Positions 8,010-14,535 of a stretch of DNA of 38,309 nt are shown here, one piece after another. Made by a program: the position numbers and the translations under genes. Origin of the DNA: Streptomyces sp. NRRL S-31 (GTDB lineage: Bacteria; Actinomycetota; Actinomycetes; Streptomycetales; Streptomycetaceae); assembly GCF_000718775.1 (NCBI RefSeq), contig NZ_JOCB01000087.1:1-38309 (forward strand). Reading direction: 5' to 3'. How positions within the stretch are numbered: position 1 is the stretch's first letter; every line of letters begins with the position of its first letter. The notes under the pieces were generated by a model. That model searched no databases. It was given only the letters and a program-made list of their open reading frames with translations, and was not told where the DNA came from.

Positions 8010-9440
8010 ATGGCCCCAAGCGCCATGAGCCGTGGCAAAGACAACTGGATCGCCTCTCTTTCCGAAGCCCAGCCGGTCCCGTACTGGCTGGAAGACCCCG
8101 GCAAGCCACCCGCCGAGCCCGCCCTCACCGGCACCGACACCTGCGACCTGCTGGTCGTCGGCGGCGGCTACAGCGGGCTGTGGACCGCGCTGAACGCCAA
8201 GGAGCGCGACCCGCAGCGCGATGTGGTCCTGCTGGAGGGCCGCGAGGTGGGCTGGGCCGCCTCCGGCCGCAACGGCGGCTTCTGCGCCGCCTCCCTCACA
8301 CACGGCCTGCCCAACGGCCTCACCCGGTGGCCCGGCGAGATCCACAAGCTCCAGGAGCTGGGACGGCGCAACCTCGACGAGATCGAGGCCGCCGTGTCCC
8401 GGCACGGCATCGACTGCGACTTCGAGCGCACCGGCGAGATCGACGTCGCCACCGAGACCTACCAGGCGTGGGAACTGCGCGACTGGCACCGGGAACTGGC
8501 CGAGAAGGGCCTTGCCGACGGCATCGAGTTCCTGGACGCCGACGCCGTGCGCGAGCAGGTGAACTCGCCCACCTTCGAGGCGGGCCTGTGGGACCGCCGG
8601 GGCGTGGCCATGCTGCACCCGGCGAAACTGGCCTGGGGCCTGAAGCAGGCGTGCGTCCGGCTCGGGGTGCGCGTGTACGAGCACACGCCCGCCCTGACCC
8701 TGCGCGGGTACGGCGCCGGGATGGCCGTGCGCACCCCGTACGGCGCCGTCCGCGCCCGCAAGGTCGCGCTCGGCACGAACATCTTCCCGAGCCTGCTGCG
8801 GCGCGTGCGGTCGTACACCGTCCCGGTCTACGACTACGCGCTGATGACGGAGCCGCTGACCGCGGGCCAGCTCGCGTCGATCGGCTGGCACAACAGACAG
8901 GGGCTGGGGGACAGCGCCAACCAGTTCCACTACTTCCGGCTGTCCGCCGACAACCGCGTCCTGTGGGGCGGCTACGACGCGATCTACCCCTACGGCGGCC
9001 GGGTGCGCGCCGAGTACGACGACCGGCCCGAGACGTACGCCAAGCTCGCCGGCCACTTCTTCACCTGCTTCCCGCAGTTGGAGGGCGTCCGCTTCTCCCA
9101 CGCCTGGGGCGGCGCGATCGACACCTGCTCCCGCTTCTCGGCGTTCTTCGGCACCGCCCACCAGGGGAAGGTGGCGTACGCGGCGGGTTACACCGGGCTC
9201 GGTGTCGGCGCGACCCGGTTCGGCGCGGACGTGATGCTGGACCTGCTGGACGGGGAGCGCACCGAGCGGACCGAGCTGGAGATGGTCCGCAAGAAGCCGC
9301 TGCCGTTCCCGCCGGAGCCCTTCGCCTGGACGGGCATCGCCCTCACCAAGTGGTCCCTGGCCCGCGCGGACGCGCACGGCGGCCGGCGCAACCTGTGGCT
9401 GCGCACGATGGACCGGCTGGGGCTCGGCTTCGACAGCTGA
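8010..9440 (+). CDS. FAD-dependent amine oxidase of the DAO family (gamma-glutamylputrescine oxidase / PuuB-like)
   Basis: 476 residues. The dinucleotide-binding motif is DLLVVGGGYSGLWTAL (G51-x-G53-x-x-G56), with the following acidic residue in VVLLEG. The GREVGWAASGRNGGFCA segment is the flavin-contact region characteristic of the PuuB/OrdL branch of D-amino-acid-oxidase-like flavoenzymes. Near the C-terminus, YAAGYTGLGVGATRFGADVMLDLL closes the FAD site. Family members oxidise (glutamyl)putrescine or similar amines to aldehydes. Together with the upstream aldehyde dehydrogenase this would give a two-step amine-to-acid conversion, although no glutamylpolyamine synthetase gene lies in the window, so the true substrate is open. 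A GGGAG sequence about 10 bases before ATG 8010 supports the start. It is the last gene of the transporter operon. Confidence 0.85.
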   Translation: MAPSAMSRGKDNWIASLSEAQPVPYWLEDPGKPPAEPALTGTDTCDLLVVGGGYSGLWTALNAKERDPQRDVVLLEGREVGWAASGRNGGFCAASLTHGLPNGLTRWPGEIHKLQELGRRNLDEIEAAVSRHGIDCDFERTGEIDVATETYQAWELRDWHRELAEKGLADGIEFLDADAVREQVNSPTFEAGLWDRRGVAMLHPAKLAWGLKQACVRLGVRVYEHTPALTLRGYGAGMAVRTPYGAVRARKVALGTNIFPSLLRRVRSYTVPVYDYALMTEPLTAGQLASIGWHNRQGLGDSANQFHYFRLSADNRVLWGGYDAIYPYGGRVRAEYDDRPETYAKLAGHFFTCFPQLEGVRFSHAWGGAIDTCSRFSAFFGTAHQGKVAYAAGYTGLGVGATRFGADVMLDLLDGERTERTELEMVRKKPLPFPPEPFAWTGIALTKWSLARADAHGGRRNLWLRTMDRLGLGFDS

Positions 9441-9554
9441 CACGGCCGGACCGGCGGTCAGCCCGCCCGGCCCTGCGGCCCCGCCCGCCCCGGCGGCCCC
9501 GCCGTGAGCGGGCTCACTCCGACGGGCCGGGCGAACCCGCGTAATGCCGCCGGA

Positions 9555-9618
9555 GGGTCTCCCTCTCTCCTCCTGACGCGCCGTGTCGTACGGCGGAGCA
9601 CGAGAGAGAGGGAGACTC
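9555..9618 (+). promoter_or_regulatory. Leader hairpin that sequesters the ribosome binding site of the 9623 gene
   Basis: Thirteen perfect pairs link GTCTCCCTCTCTC (9557-9569) with GAGAGAGGGAGAC (9604-9616); one G-U and one G-C pair extend the stem to 9555 and 9618. The AGGGAG at 9609-9614 that should act as ribosome binding site for ATG 9623 lies in the 3' arm. A second hairpin, CGCCGT (9579-9584) with ACGGCG (9590-9595), sits in the loop. Translation should be poor unless the stem opens. Confidence 0.6.
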
Positions 9619-9622
9619 ATCG

Positions 9623-10084
9623 ATGACTGGGGCGAAGCCGGCGGTCGCTTGGCTGGCATCCGTCGCACCGGACCCCGAGGCGTGCCGCTGGGAGTGGGAG
9701 CGCAGCCCCCTCGGGGTCGCCCTGCTGCCCGCGGGCAAGGCGTGGGACGTACTGATCCTGCCGGGCGGCCTCGGCTACCCGACCCTGGACGTCCTCAGCC
9801 GCGTGCTGGACCGGCCCGGCCCGGTGCTCGCCGACTTCGGCGACCACCGGGTCGGCTTCTTCGTGCCCCCGGGCACCGCTGCCCGCTGGCTCGGCACCGG
9901 GGTCCGCGCGGCCGGGACCGGCACCTGGATCGTCGTGCCGTACCCGGGCCGGGCGGCCGCGCGGGGCGTGCGCTGGCTGGTGCCGCCGGACGGCTCCGGC
10001 ACGCTGACGGATCCGGCGCTGCTGGAACTGGCGATGCACGAGGCGGCGGCGGGGCCCGTCGGACGGAGGCGTGCGGACGGGTAA
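9623..10084 (+). CDS. Small protein resembling the bifunctional primase/polymerase N-terminal domain
   Basis: 153 residues. The order is VAWLASVAPDPEACRWEWERSPLGVALLPAGKAWDVLILP, then VLADFGDHRVGFFVPPGTAARWLGTGVRAAGTGTWIVVPYP and WLVPPDGSGTLTDPALLELAMHEAA. The sequence recalls the small Streptomyces proteins annotated with a bifunctional DNA primase/polymerase N-terminal-like (Prim-Pol) domain. I cannot see a clear catalytic metal-binding acidic pair, so it may be a non-catalytic relative. The ATG at 9623 is 8 bases after GGGAG. It lies between the amine oxidase and the chitinase and need not be functionally linked to either. The assignment rests on overall pattern, not a decisive motif. Confidence 0.6.
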   Translation: MTGAKPAVAWLASVAPDPEACRWEWERSPLGVALLPAGKAWDVLILPGGLGYPTLDVLSRVLDRPGPVLADFGDHRVGFFVPPGTAARWLGTGVRAAGTGTWIVVPYPGRAAARGVRWLVPPDGSGTLTDPALLELAMHEAAAGPVGRRRADG

Positions 10085-10096
10085 TGGCCGGAGACC

Positions 10097-10122
10097 TTGA
10101 CAAGAGGATTGGTCTGGACCAA
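10097..10122 (+). promoter_or_regulatory. dre-like DasR operator and -35 element in front of the chitinase gene
   Basis: TTGGTCTGGACCAA (10109-10122) has perfect 6-bp arms, TTGGTC and GACCAA. It closely fits the dre consensus ACTGGTCTAGACCACT bound by the GntR-type N-acetylglucosamine sensor DasR, and the direct-repeat element TGGTCCAGACCT known from Streptomyces chitinase promoters. TTGACA at 10097-10102 is a consensus -35 placed so that the operator covers the spacer. No good -10 is obvious. Control by chitin breakdown products through DasR is inferred. Confidence 0.75.
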
Positions 10123-10169
10123 GTTGTGTGCGCTCCGCCCCTGCGACTCCCCCGACCACGGAGGCACTT

Positions 10170-11984
10170 GTGGACCGCGCCAGACGTCCCCGATCCGCCC
10201 TCGCCGCGCTCACGGCCGCCCTGCTGGCCGTGCCCGGCATCACCGCGCTCTCGTCGGCCGCCGACGCGGCCGACGCGGACATCGCCGTCAACGGCGGCTT
10301 CGAGTCCGGCCTGACCGGCTGGACCTGCACGGCCGGTACGACGGTGAACTCGCCGGTGCACAGCGGCGGTTCCGCGCTCCAGGCCACCCCGGCCGGCGGC
10401 GACAACGCCCAGTGCAGCCAGACGGTGACCGTCCAGCCGAACGCGCAGTACACCCTGTCCGGGTACGTCCGCGGCACCTACGTCTACCTCGGCGCGAGCG
10501 GCACCGGCACCACCGACGTCTCCACCTGGGCCCAGTCCGCCCCCGACTACAAGCAGCTCAGCACCACCTTCCGCACCGGCGCCGGCACCACCAAAGTCAC
10601 GATCTACACCCACGGCTGGTACGGCACCGGCGCCTACCAGGCCGACGACATCACCCTGGTCGGGCCCGGCGGTGGCGGCACCACCCAGCCGCCGGCCGCC
10701 CCGGCCGGCCTCAAGACCACCTCGGTGACCTCGTCCTCGGTCGGCCTGTCCTGGTCGGCCGTGACCGGCGCGACGGGCTACGCGGTCTACCGCGACGGGG
10801 TCAAGGTGCAGACGGTGACCGGCACGTCGGCGACCGTCTCCGGCCTCACCGCCGCCACCGCGTACGGCTTCCAGGTGACGGCGGTCAACGACGCCGGCGA
10901 GTCCGCGAAGTCCGCGGTCGTCACCGCGACGACCAGCCCCGGCGGCGGCGGTGGCGGCGGCTCGGCCGACCTGCCCGCCCACGCCCTCGTCGGCTACCTG
11001 CACGCGAGCTTCGCCAACGGCGCCGGCTACACCCGCCTCGCCGACGTCCCCGACAGTTGGGACGTCATCGACCTCTCGTTCGGCGAGCCCACCTCGGTCA
11101 CGTCCGGGGACATCCGGTTCAACCGCTGCCCGGTCACCGAGTGCCCGAACGTGGAGAGCGACGCCGAGTTCAAGGCCGCGATCAAGGCCAAGCAGGCGGC
11201 CGGCAAGAAGGTGCTGATCTCGATCGGCGGCCAGAACGGCCAGGTCCAGCTGACCACCACCGCCGCCCGCGACTCCTTCGTCTCCTCGGTCTCTAACATC
11301 ATCGACACCTACGGCCTCGACGGCCTCGACGTCGACTTCGAGGGCCACTCGCTCTCCCTGAACGCGGGCGACACGGACTTCAAGAACCCGACCACCCCCG
11401 TGATCGTCAACCTCATCTCGGCGCTGAAGACCCTGAAGGCCAAGTACGGCGCGAAGTTCGTGCTGACGATGGCCCCGGAGACCTTCTTCGTGCAGAACGG
11501 CTACCAGTACTACGGCACCGGCAAGTGGGGCGGCCAGGACCCGCGCTGCGGCGCCTACCTCCCGGTCATCCACGCCCTGCGCGACGACCTGACCCTGCTG
11601 CACGTCCAGGACTACAACTCGGGCCCGATCATGGGCCTGGACAACCAGTACCACTCCATGGGCGGCGCCGACTTCCACATCGCCATGACCGACATGCTTC
11701 TCACCGGCTTCCCGGTCGCCGGCGACCAGAACAACGTCTTCCCGCCGCTCCGCCCCGACCAGGTCGCCATCGGCATGCCGGCCTCCACCAACGCGGGCAA
11801 CGGCTACGTCTCCCCGGCCGAGGTCAACAAGGCCCTGGACTGCCTGACGAAGAAGACGAACTGCGGTTCGTACCCGACCCACGGGACCTGGCCCGCGCTG
11901 CGCGGTCTGATGACGTGGTCGGTGAACTGGGACCGGTACGCGAACTGGGCGTTCCAGAAGAACTTCGACGCGTACTTCGGCTGA
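10170..11984 (+). CDS. Secreted GH18 chitinase with carbohydrate-binding and fibronectin III modules
   Basis: 604 residues from GTG 10170, chosen for GGAGG five bases upstream; an in-frame ATG at 10128 would lie within the promoter region. A Sec signal peptide (RARRPRSALAALTAALLAVPG, cleavage near ADAADA) is followed by a CBM16/CenC-like module (about 35-155, beginning DIAVNGGFESGLTGW), a short Gly/Pro linker, an FnIII domain (about 175-255, LSWSAVTGATGYAVYRDG), a GGGGGGS linker, and a GH18 barrel. The catalytic signature DGLDVDFE is at 384-391, with Glu391 as the acid. It hydrolyses chitin outside the cell. The order signal–CBM–FnIII–GH18 is common in Streptomyces bacterial-type chitinases. 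The dre site upstream predicts control by DasR. The 3' end overlaps the convergent PAP2 gene. Confidence 0.93.
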   Translation: MDRARRPRSALAALTAALLAVPGITALSSAADAADADIAVNGGFESGLTGWTCTAGTTVNSPVHSGGSALQATPAGGDNAQCSQTVTVQPNAQYTLSGYVRGTYVYLGASGTGTTDVSTWAQSAPDYKQLSTTFRTGAGTTKVTIYTHGWYGTGAYQADDITLVGPGGGGTTQPPAAPAGLKTTSVTSSSVGLSWSAVTGATGYAVYRDGVKVQTVTGTSATVSGLTAATAYGFQVTAVNDAGESAKSAVVTATTSPGGGGGGGSADLPAHALVGYLHASFANGAGYTRLADVPDSWDVIDLSFGEPTSVTSGDIRFNRCPVTECPNVESDAEFKAAIKAKQAAGKKVLISIGGQNGQVQLTTTAARDSFVSSVSNIIDTYGLDGLDVDFEGHSLSLNAGDTDFKNPTTPVIVNLISALKTLKAKYGAKFVLTMAPETFFVQNGYQYYGTGKWGGQDPRCGAYLPVIHALRDDLTLLHVQDYNSGPIMGLDNQYHSMGGADFHIAMTDMLLTGFPVAGDQNNVFPPLRPDQVAIGMPASTNAGNGYVSPAEVNKALDCLTKKTNCGSYPTHGTWPALRGLMTWSVNWDRYANWAFQKNFDAYFG

Positions 11985-12582
11985 CCACCGGGGCCAGGAC
12001 GCTCAGCGGCACGGCTCCCAGGCACCAGGAGGCCACCACGTCCAGCGGCCAGTGCCAGCCCCGGCGGACCAGGCCGTAGGAGACGGCGAGGACCAGGACC
12101 GCGCAGCCGGCCACCAGCGCGCGGCGGGCGGCGGGGGAGCGGAGCCGGGGCAGCAGGAGCAGGGTCGCCGAACCGTACGCGACCACGGCCGTCGCCGTGT
12201 GACCGGACGGGAAGTAACCGACCGCCGGGGGCACCACCGGTGTCCCCGGCCGGGCGGTCCACTCCTTCCACGGGACGACGACCGCCGGGAGCAGCGCCAT
12301 CAGCACGGCGGCGGTCAGCGGCGGCAGCCACCAGCGGGGTGCGCCGTCGCCCCGCCCGAACCGGAGCGCGCAGCCGATCGCGAGGAGCAGCACCGGGACG
12401 GCGACCTGGACGTTGCCGAGGTCGGAGAGGAGCTCGGAGAAGCGGTCGGGACGGATCAGGGCCCGGCTGAGGCGGGCGTCCAGGCGCAGCAGGGGGCCGT
12501 CGGCCAGGACCTGCCAGGTCATCAGGGCGAACAGGACGGCCGGGACGCCGGGAAACAGGGCGCGGCGGGCTGGGGTCGACAC
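11824..12582 (-). CDS. PAP2-family membrane phosphatase, 3' end antisense to the chitinase gene
   Basis: 252 residues. The type 2 phosphatidic acid phosphatase pattern is present: KEWTARPG, then FPSGHTATAV, then RRGWHWPLDVVASW with the conserved His and Asp. There are five to six hydrophobic segments, starting ALFPGVPAVLFALMTW. It likely dephosphorylates lipid phosphates at the membrane. I chose GTG 12582 (STPARRALF start), because a GTG at 12624 adds only a non-hydrophobic extension. After VPLSVLAP the frame runs about 50 more residues through a Ser/Arg-rich tail encoded entirely on the strand opposite the last 161 bases of the chitinase gene. That tail has no counterpart in the family and may reflect loss of the original stop codon. 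Confidence 0.8.
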   Translation of the reverse strand: MSTPARRALFPGVPAVLFALMTWQVLADGPLLRLDARLSRALIRPDRFSELLSDLGNVQVAVPVLLLAIGCALRFGRGDGAPRWWLPPLTAAVLMALLPAVVVPWKEWTARPGTPVVPPAVGYFPSGHTATAVVAYGSATLLLLPRLRSPAARRALVAGCAVLVLAVSYGLVRRGWHWPLDVVASWCLGAVPLSVLAPVVSRSTRRSSSGTPSSRTGPSSPTTSSDRAARARSRGSGTNRSSSSSSGSPGPC

Positions 12583-12797
12583 GGCGCCCAGCTTGGCAGA
12601 CCCCGTGGGGAGGAGGTCGGCCACCCCGGAACAGGGGGGGTGGTTCCGGGGCGGCCGACCGGACCGGAACGTCGCGCGCCCCGGGGGGTTTGGGGCGGCG
12701 ACCGTCCGATCGGTGAGGAGATCCCGGAGCCGTCAGGCGCCGGCCGCGTGCGCGAGGGCACGACCGGGGCGAAGCTGGGGAGGCCCCGTCCCGGAAT

Positions 12798-12819
12798 CGC
12801 CCACAGTCCCCTGTGGGCG
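12798..12819. terminator. Perfect 9-bp hairpin with 4-base loop
   Basis: CGCCCACAG (12798-12806) pairs perfectly with CTGTGGGCG (12811-12819) across TCCC. It lies about 140 bases beyond the gabT stop on the minus strand and upstream of the PAP2 gene. A terminator is the simplest reading. No U-tract. Confidence 0.5.
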
Positions 12820-12917
12820 GGGTGTATCTCTCATCTGGAGAGAACCTACGGCAGGCGGAGACGGTTGGGCAGACGGAATCCGCTGCCGACATCCACCCCG
12901 CACACCTTCTTCACACG

Positions 12918-12930
12918 GCCTGCCGCAGGC
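12918..12930 (-). terminator. Short hairpin just after gabT
   Basis: GCCTG (12918-12922) pairs with CAGGC (12926-12930) around CCG, about 27 bases past the gabT stop on the minus strand. It is short and GC-only, so it is a weak terminator candidate. Confidence 0.35.
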
Positions 12931-12956
12931 GCCCTTCAGAGGTGCGGAGCCCTCGC

Positions 12957-14291
12957 TCAGATGCGCGCGAACGCCTGCTCGATGATGTCCAGGCCCTCGT
13001 TCAGCAGGTCCTCGCCGATGACCAGCGGCGGCAGGAAGCGGAGCACGTTGCCGTAGGTGCCGCAGGTCAGGACCAGCAGGCCCTCGGCGTGGCAGGCCTT
13101 GGCGAGCGCGGCGGTGGCCTCGGGGTTCGGCTCCTTGGTCGTCCGGTCCTTGACCAGCTCGATCGCGATCATCGCGCCGCGCCCGCGCACGTCGCCGATG
13201 ACGTCGAACTTCTCGGCCATGGCGGTGAGGCGCCCCTTCATGACCTCCTCGATGCGCTTGGCCTTGCCGTTGAGGTCCAGCTCCTTCATCGTCTCGATGG
13301 CGCCGAGCGCGCCGGCGCAGGCGACGGGGTTGCCGCCGTACGTACCACCGAGGCCGCCGGCGTGCGCCGCGTCCATGATCTCCGCGCGCCCGGTGACGGC
13401 GGCGAGCGGCAGGCCGCCGGCGATGCCCTTGGCGGTGGTGATCAGGTCGGGCACGATGCCCTCGTCCTCACAGGCGAACCACTGCCCGGTCCGGCAGAAC
13501 CCGGACTGGATCTCGTCCGCGACGAAGACGATGCCGTTGTCGGCGGCGAACTGCCGGATGGCCGGCAGGAAGCCCTTGGCCGGCTCGATGAAGCCGCCCT
13601 CGCCGAGCACCGGCTCGATGATGATCGCGGCGACGTTGTCCGGACCGACCTGCTTGGTGATCTGGTCGATGGCCTGCTTGGCGGCCTCCGGGCCGGCGTT
13701 CTCCGCGCCGGTCGGCCAGCGGTAGCCGTACGCGACGGGCACGCGGTACACCTCGGGCGCGAACGGCCCGAAGCCGTGCTTGTACGGCATGTTCTTCGCC
13801 GTCAGCGCCATGGTCAGGTTGGTGCGCCCGTGGTAGCCGTGGTCGAACACGACGACGGCCTGCCGCTTGGTGTACGCACGCGCGATCTTCACGGCGTTCT
13901 CGACGGCCTCGGCGCCGGAGTTGAACAGCGCGGACTTCTTGGCGTGGTCACCCGGGGTCAGCTCGGCCAGCGCCTCGGCGACGGCGACGTAGCCCTCGTA
14001 CGGGGTGACCATGAAACAGGTGTGGGTGAAGTCGGCGAGCTGGGCGCTCGCACGGCGCACGACGGCCTCGGCGGAGGCGCCGACGGAGGTCACGGCGATA
14101 CCGGAACCGAAGTCGATGAGGCTGTTGCCGTCCACGTCCTCGATCACGCCGCCGCCGGCGCGGGTGACGAAGACCGGCAGCGTGGAGCCCACGCCCTGCG
14201 CGACCACGGCGGTGCGGCGGGCCTGGAGCTCCTGCGACTTCGGGCCGGGGATGGCGGTGACGACGCGGCGCTCCTGCGGAAGTGCGGTCAT
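12957..14291 (-). CDS. gabT: 4-aminobutyrate--2-oxoglutarate transaminase
   Basis: 444 residues, a class III PLP-dependent aminotransferase of normal length. It has the N-terminal VIEDVDGNSLIDFGSGIAV, the FNSGAEAVENAVKIARA phosphate-binding turn, FDHGYHGRTNLTM, the EPVLGEGGF and VADEIQSGFCRTG (PLP-pyridine Asp) blocks, and Lys288 in TTAKGIAGG as Schiff-base lysine. The pattern is that of GabT rather than ornithine or acetylornithine aminotransferase. It converts GABA and 2-oxoglutarate to succinic semialdehyde and glutamate, linking the polyamine operon (which would produce GABA) to succinate. ATG 14291 has GGGAG six bases upstream. The frame is open further upstream, but that region contains the divergent promoters. 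Confidence 0.93.
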   Translation of the reverse strand: MTALPQERRVVTAIPGPKSQELQARRTAVVAQGVGSTLPVFVTRAGGGVIEDVDGNSLIDFGSGIAVTSVGASAEAVVRRASAQLADFTHTCFMVTPYEGYVAVAEALAELTPGDHAKKSALFNSGAEAVENAVKIARAYTKRQAVVVFDHGYHGRTNLTMALTAKNMPYKHGFGPFAPEVYRVPVAYGYRWPTGAENAGPEAAKQAIDQITKQVGPDNVAAIIIEPVLGEGGFIEPAKGFLPAIRQFAADNGIVFVADEIQSGFCRTGQWFACEDEGIVPDLITTAKGIAGGLPLAAVTGRAEIMDAAHAGGLGGTYGGNPVACAGALGAIETMKELDLNGKAKRIEEVMKGRLTAMAEKFDVIGDVRGRGAMIAIELVKDRTTKEPNPEATAALAKACHAEGLLVLTCGTYGNVLRFLPPLVIGEDLLNEGLDIIEQAFARI

Positions 14292-14345
14292 GGGGGGCTC
14301 CCTGATGATCTTGCGTACCGGGCGGTCCCGGGCGGTTCCGGGCGG

Positions 14346-14496
14346 TGCGTTTACGGACGCATACCTTCTTTTCTCGCAGGCTAAGACCGGTTCCCGGGGG
14401 TGGGCATGCTCCATGTGGGCGTTGTCGGCGGACCCCGTTGTCCGCGATGGACATAGCCCGCCCGGGCGCGTACACCCCGTCCCGGCCGCGTAAACG
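14346..14496. promoter_or_regulatory. Repeated CGTTTACG-type elements in the gabT / ATPase divergent region
   Basis: CGTTTACG at 14348-14355 recurs inverted as CGTAAACG at 14489-14496. The first copy is embedded in a TGCGT-N6-ACGCA inverted repeat (14346-14361). The second has a near-copy 20 bases upstream (CGCGTACAC at 14467-14475 versus CGCGTAAAC at 14487-14495), about two helical turns. The right-hand sites flank the ATPase promoter and the left-hand one the gabT leader. A regulator-binding array is plausible; the PucR-type protein encoded 2.7 kb away is the first candidate. Confidence 0.45.
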
Positions 14497-14535
14497 GTGA
14501 ACTCCCCCTGCCGGGGCGTTAGATTGACTCGCTGA
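14497..14535 (+). promoter_or_regulatory. Promoter placing transcription start at or next to the ATG (leaderless mRNA)
   Basis: TAGATT at 14520-14525 fits a -10 element and ends 9 bases before ATG 14535, so transcription should begin at or within a few bases of the start codon. GTGAAC at 14497-14502 is a weak -35 with a 17-base spacer. There is no ribosome binding site before the ATG, as expected for a leaderless message. Confidence 0.5.

Larger units (their letters stand above)
12583..12956. other. Intergenic region with three inverted repeats
   Basis: 374 bases between the PAP2 and gabT genes, both on the minus strand, with no credible gene. It holds an inverted repeat CCCCGGAAC/GTTCCGGGG (12624-12632 and 12643-12651) in the probable PAP2 leader, a strong hairpin at 12798-12819, and the probable gabT terminator at 12918-12930. 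Confidence 0.6.

Noticed and set aside
7443..9668. 741-codon minus-strand open frame opposite potC and the FAD oxidase
   Set aside because: Antisense to intact enzymes; no start signal or domain.
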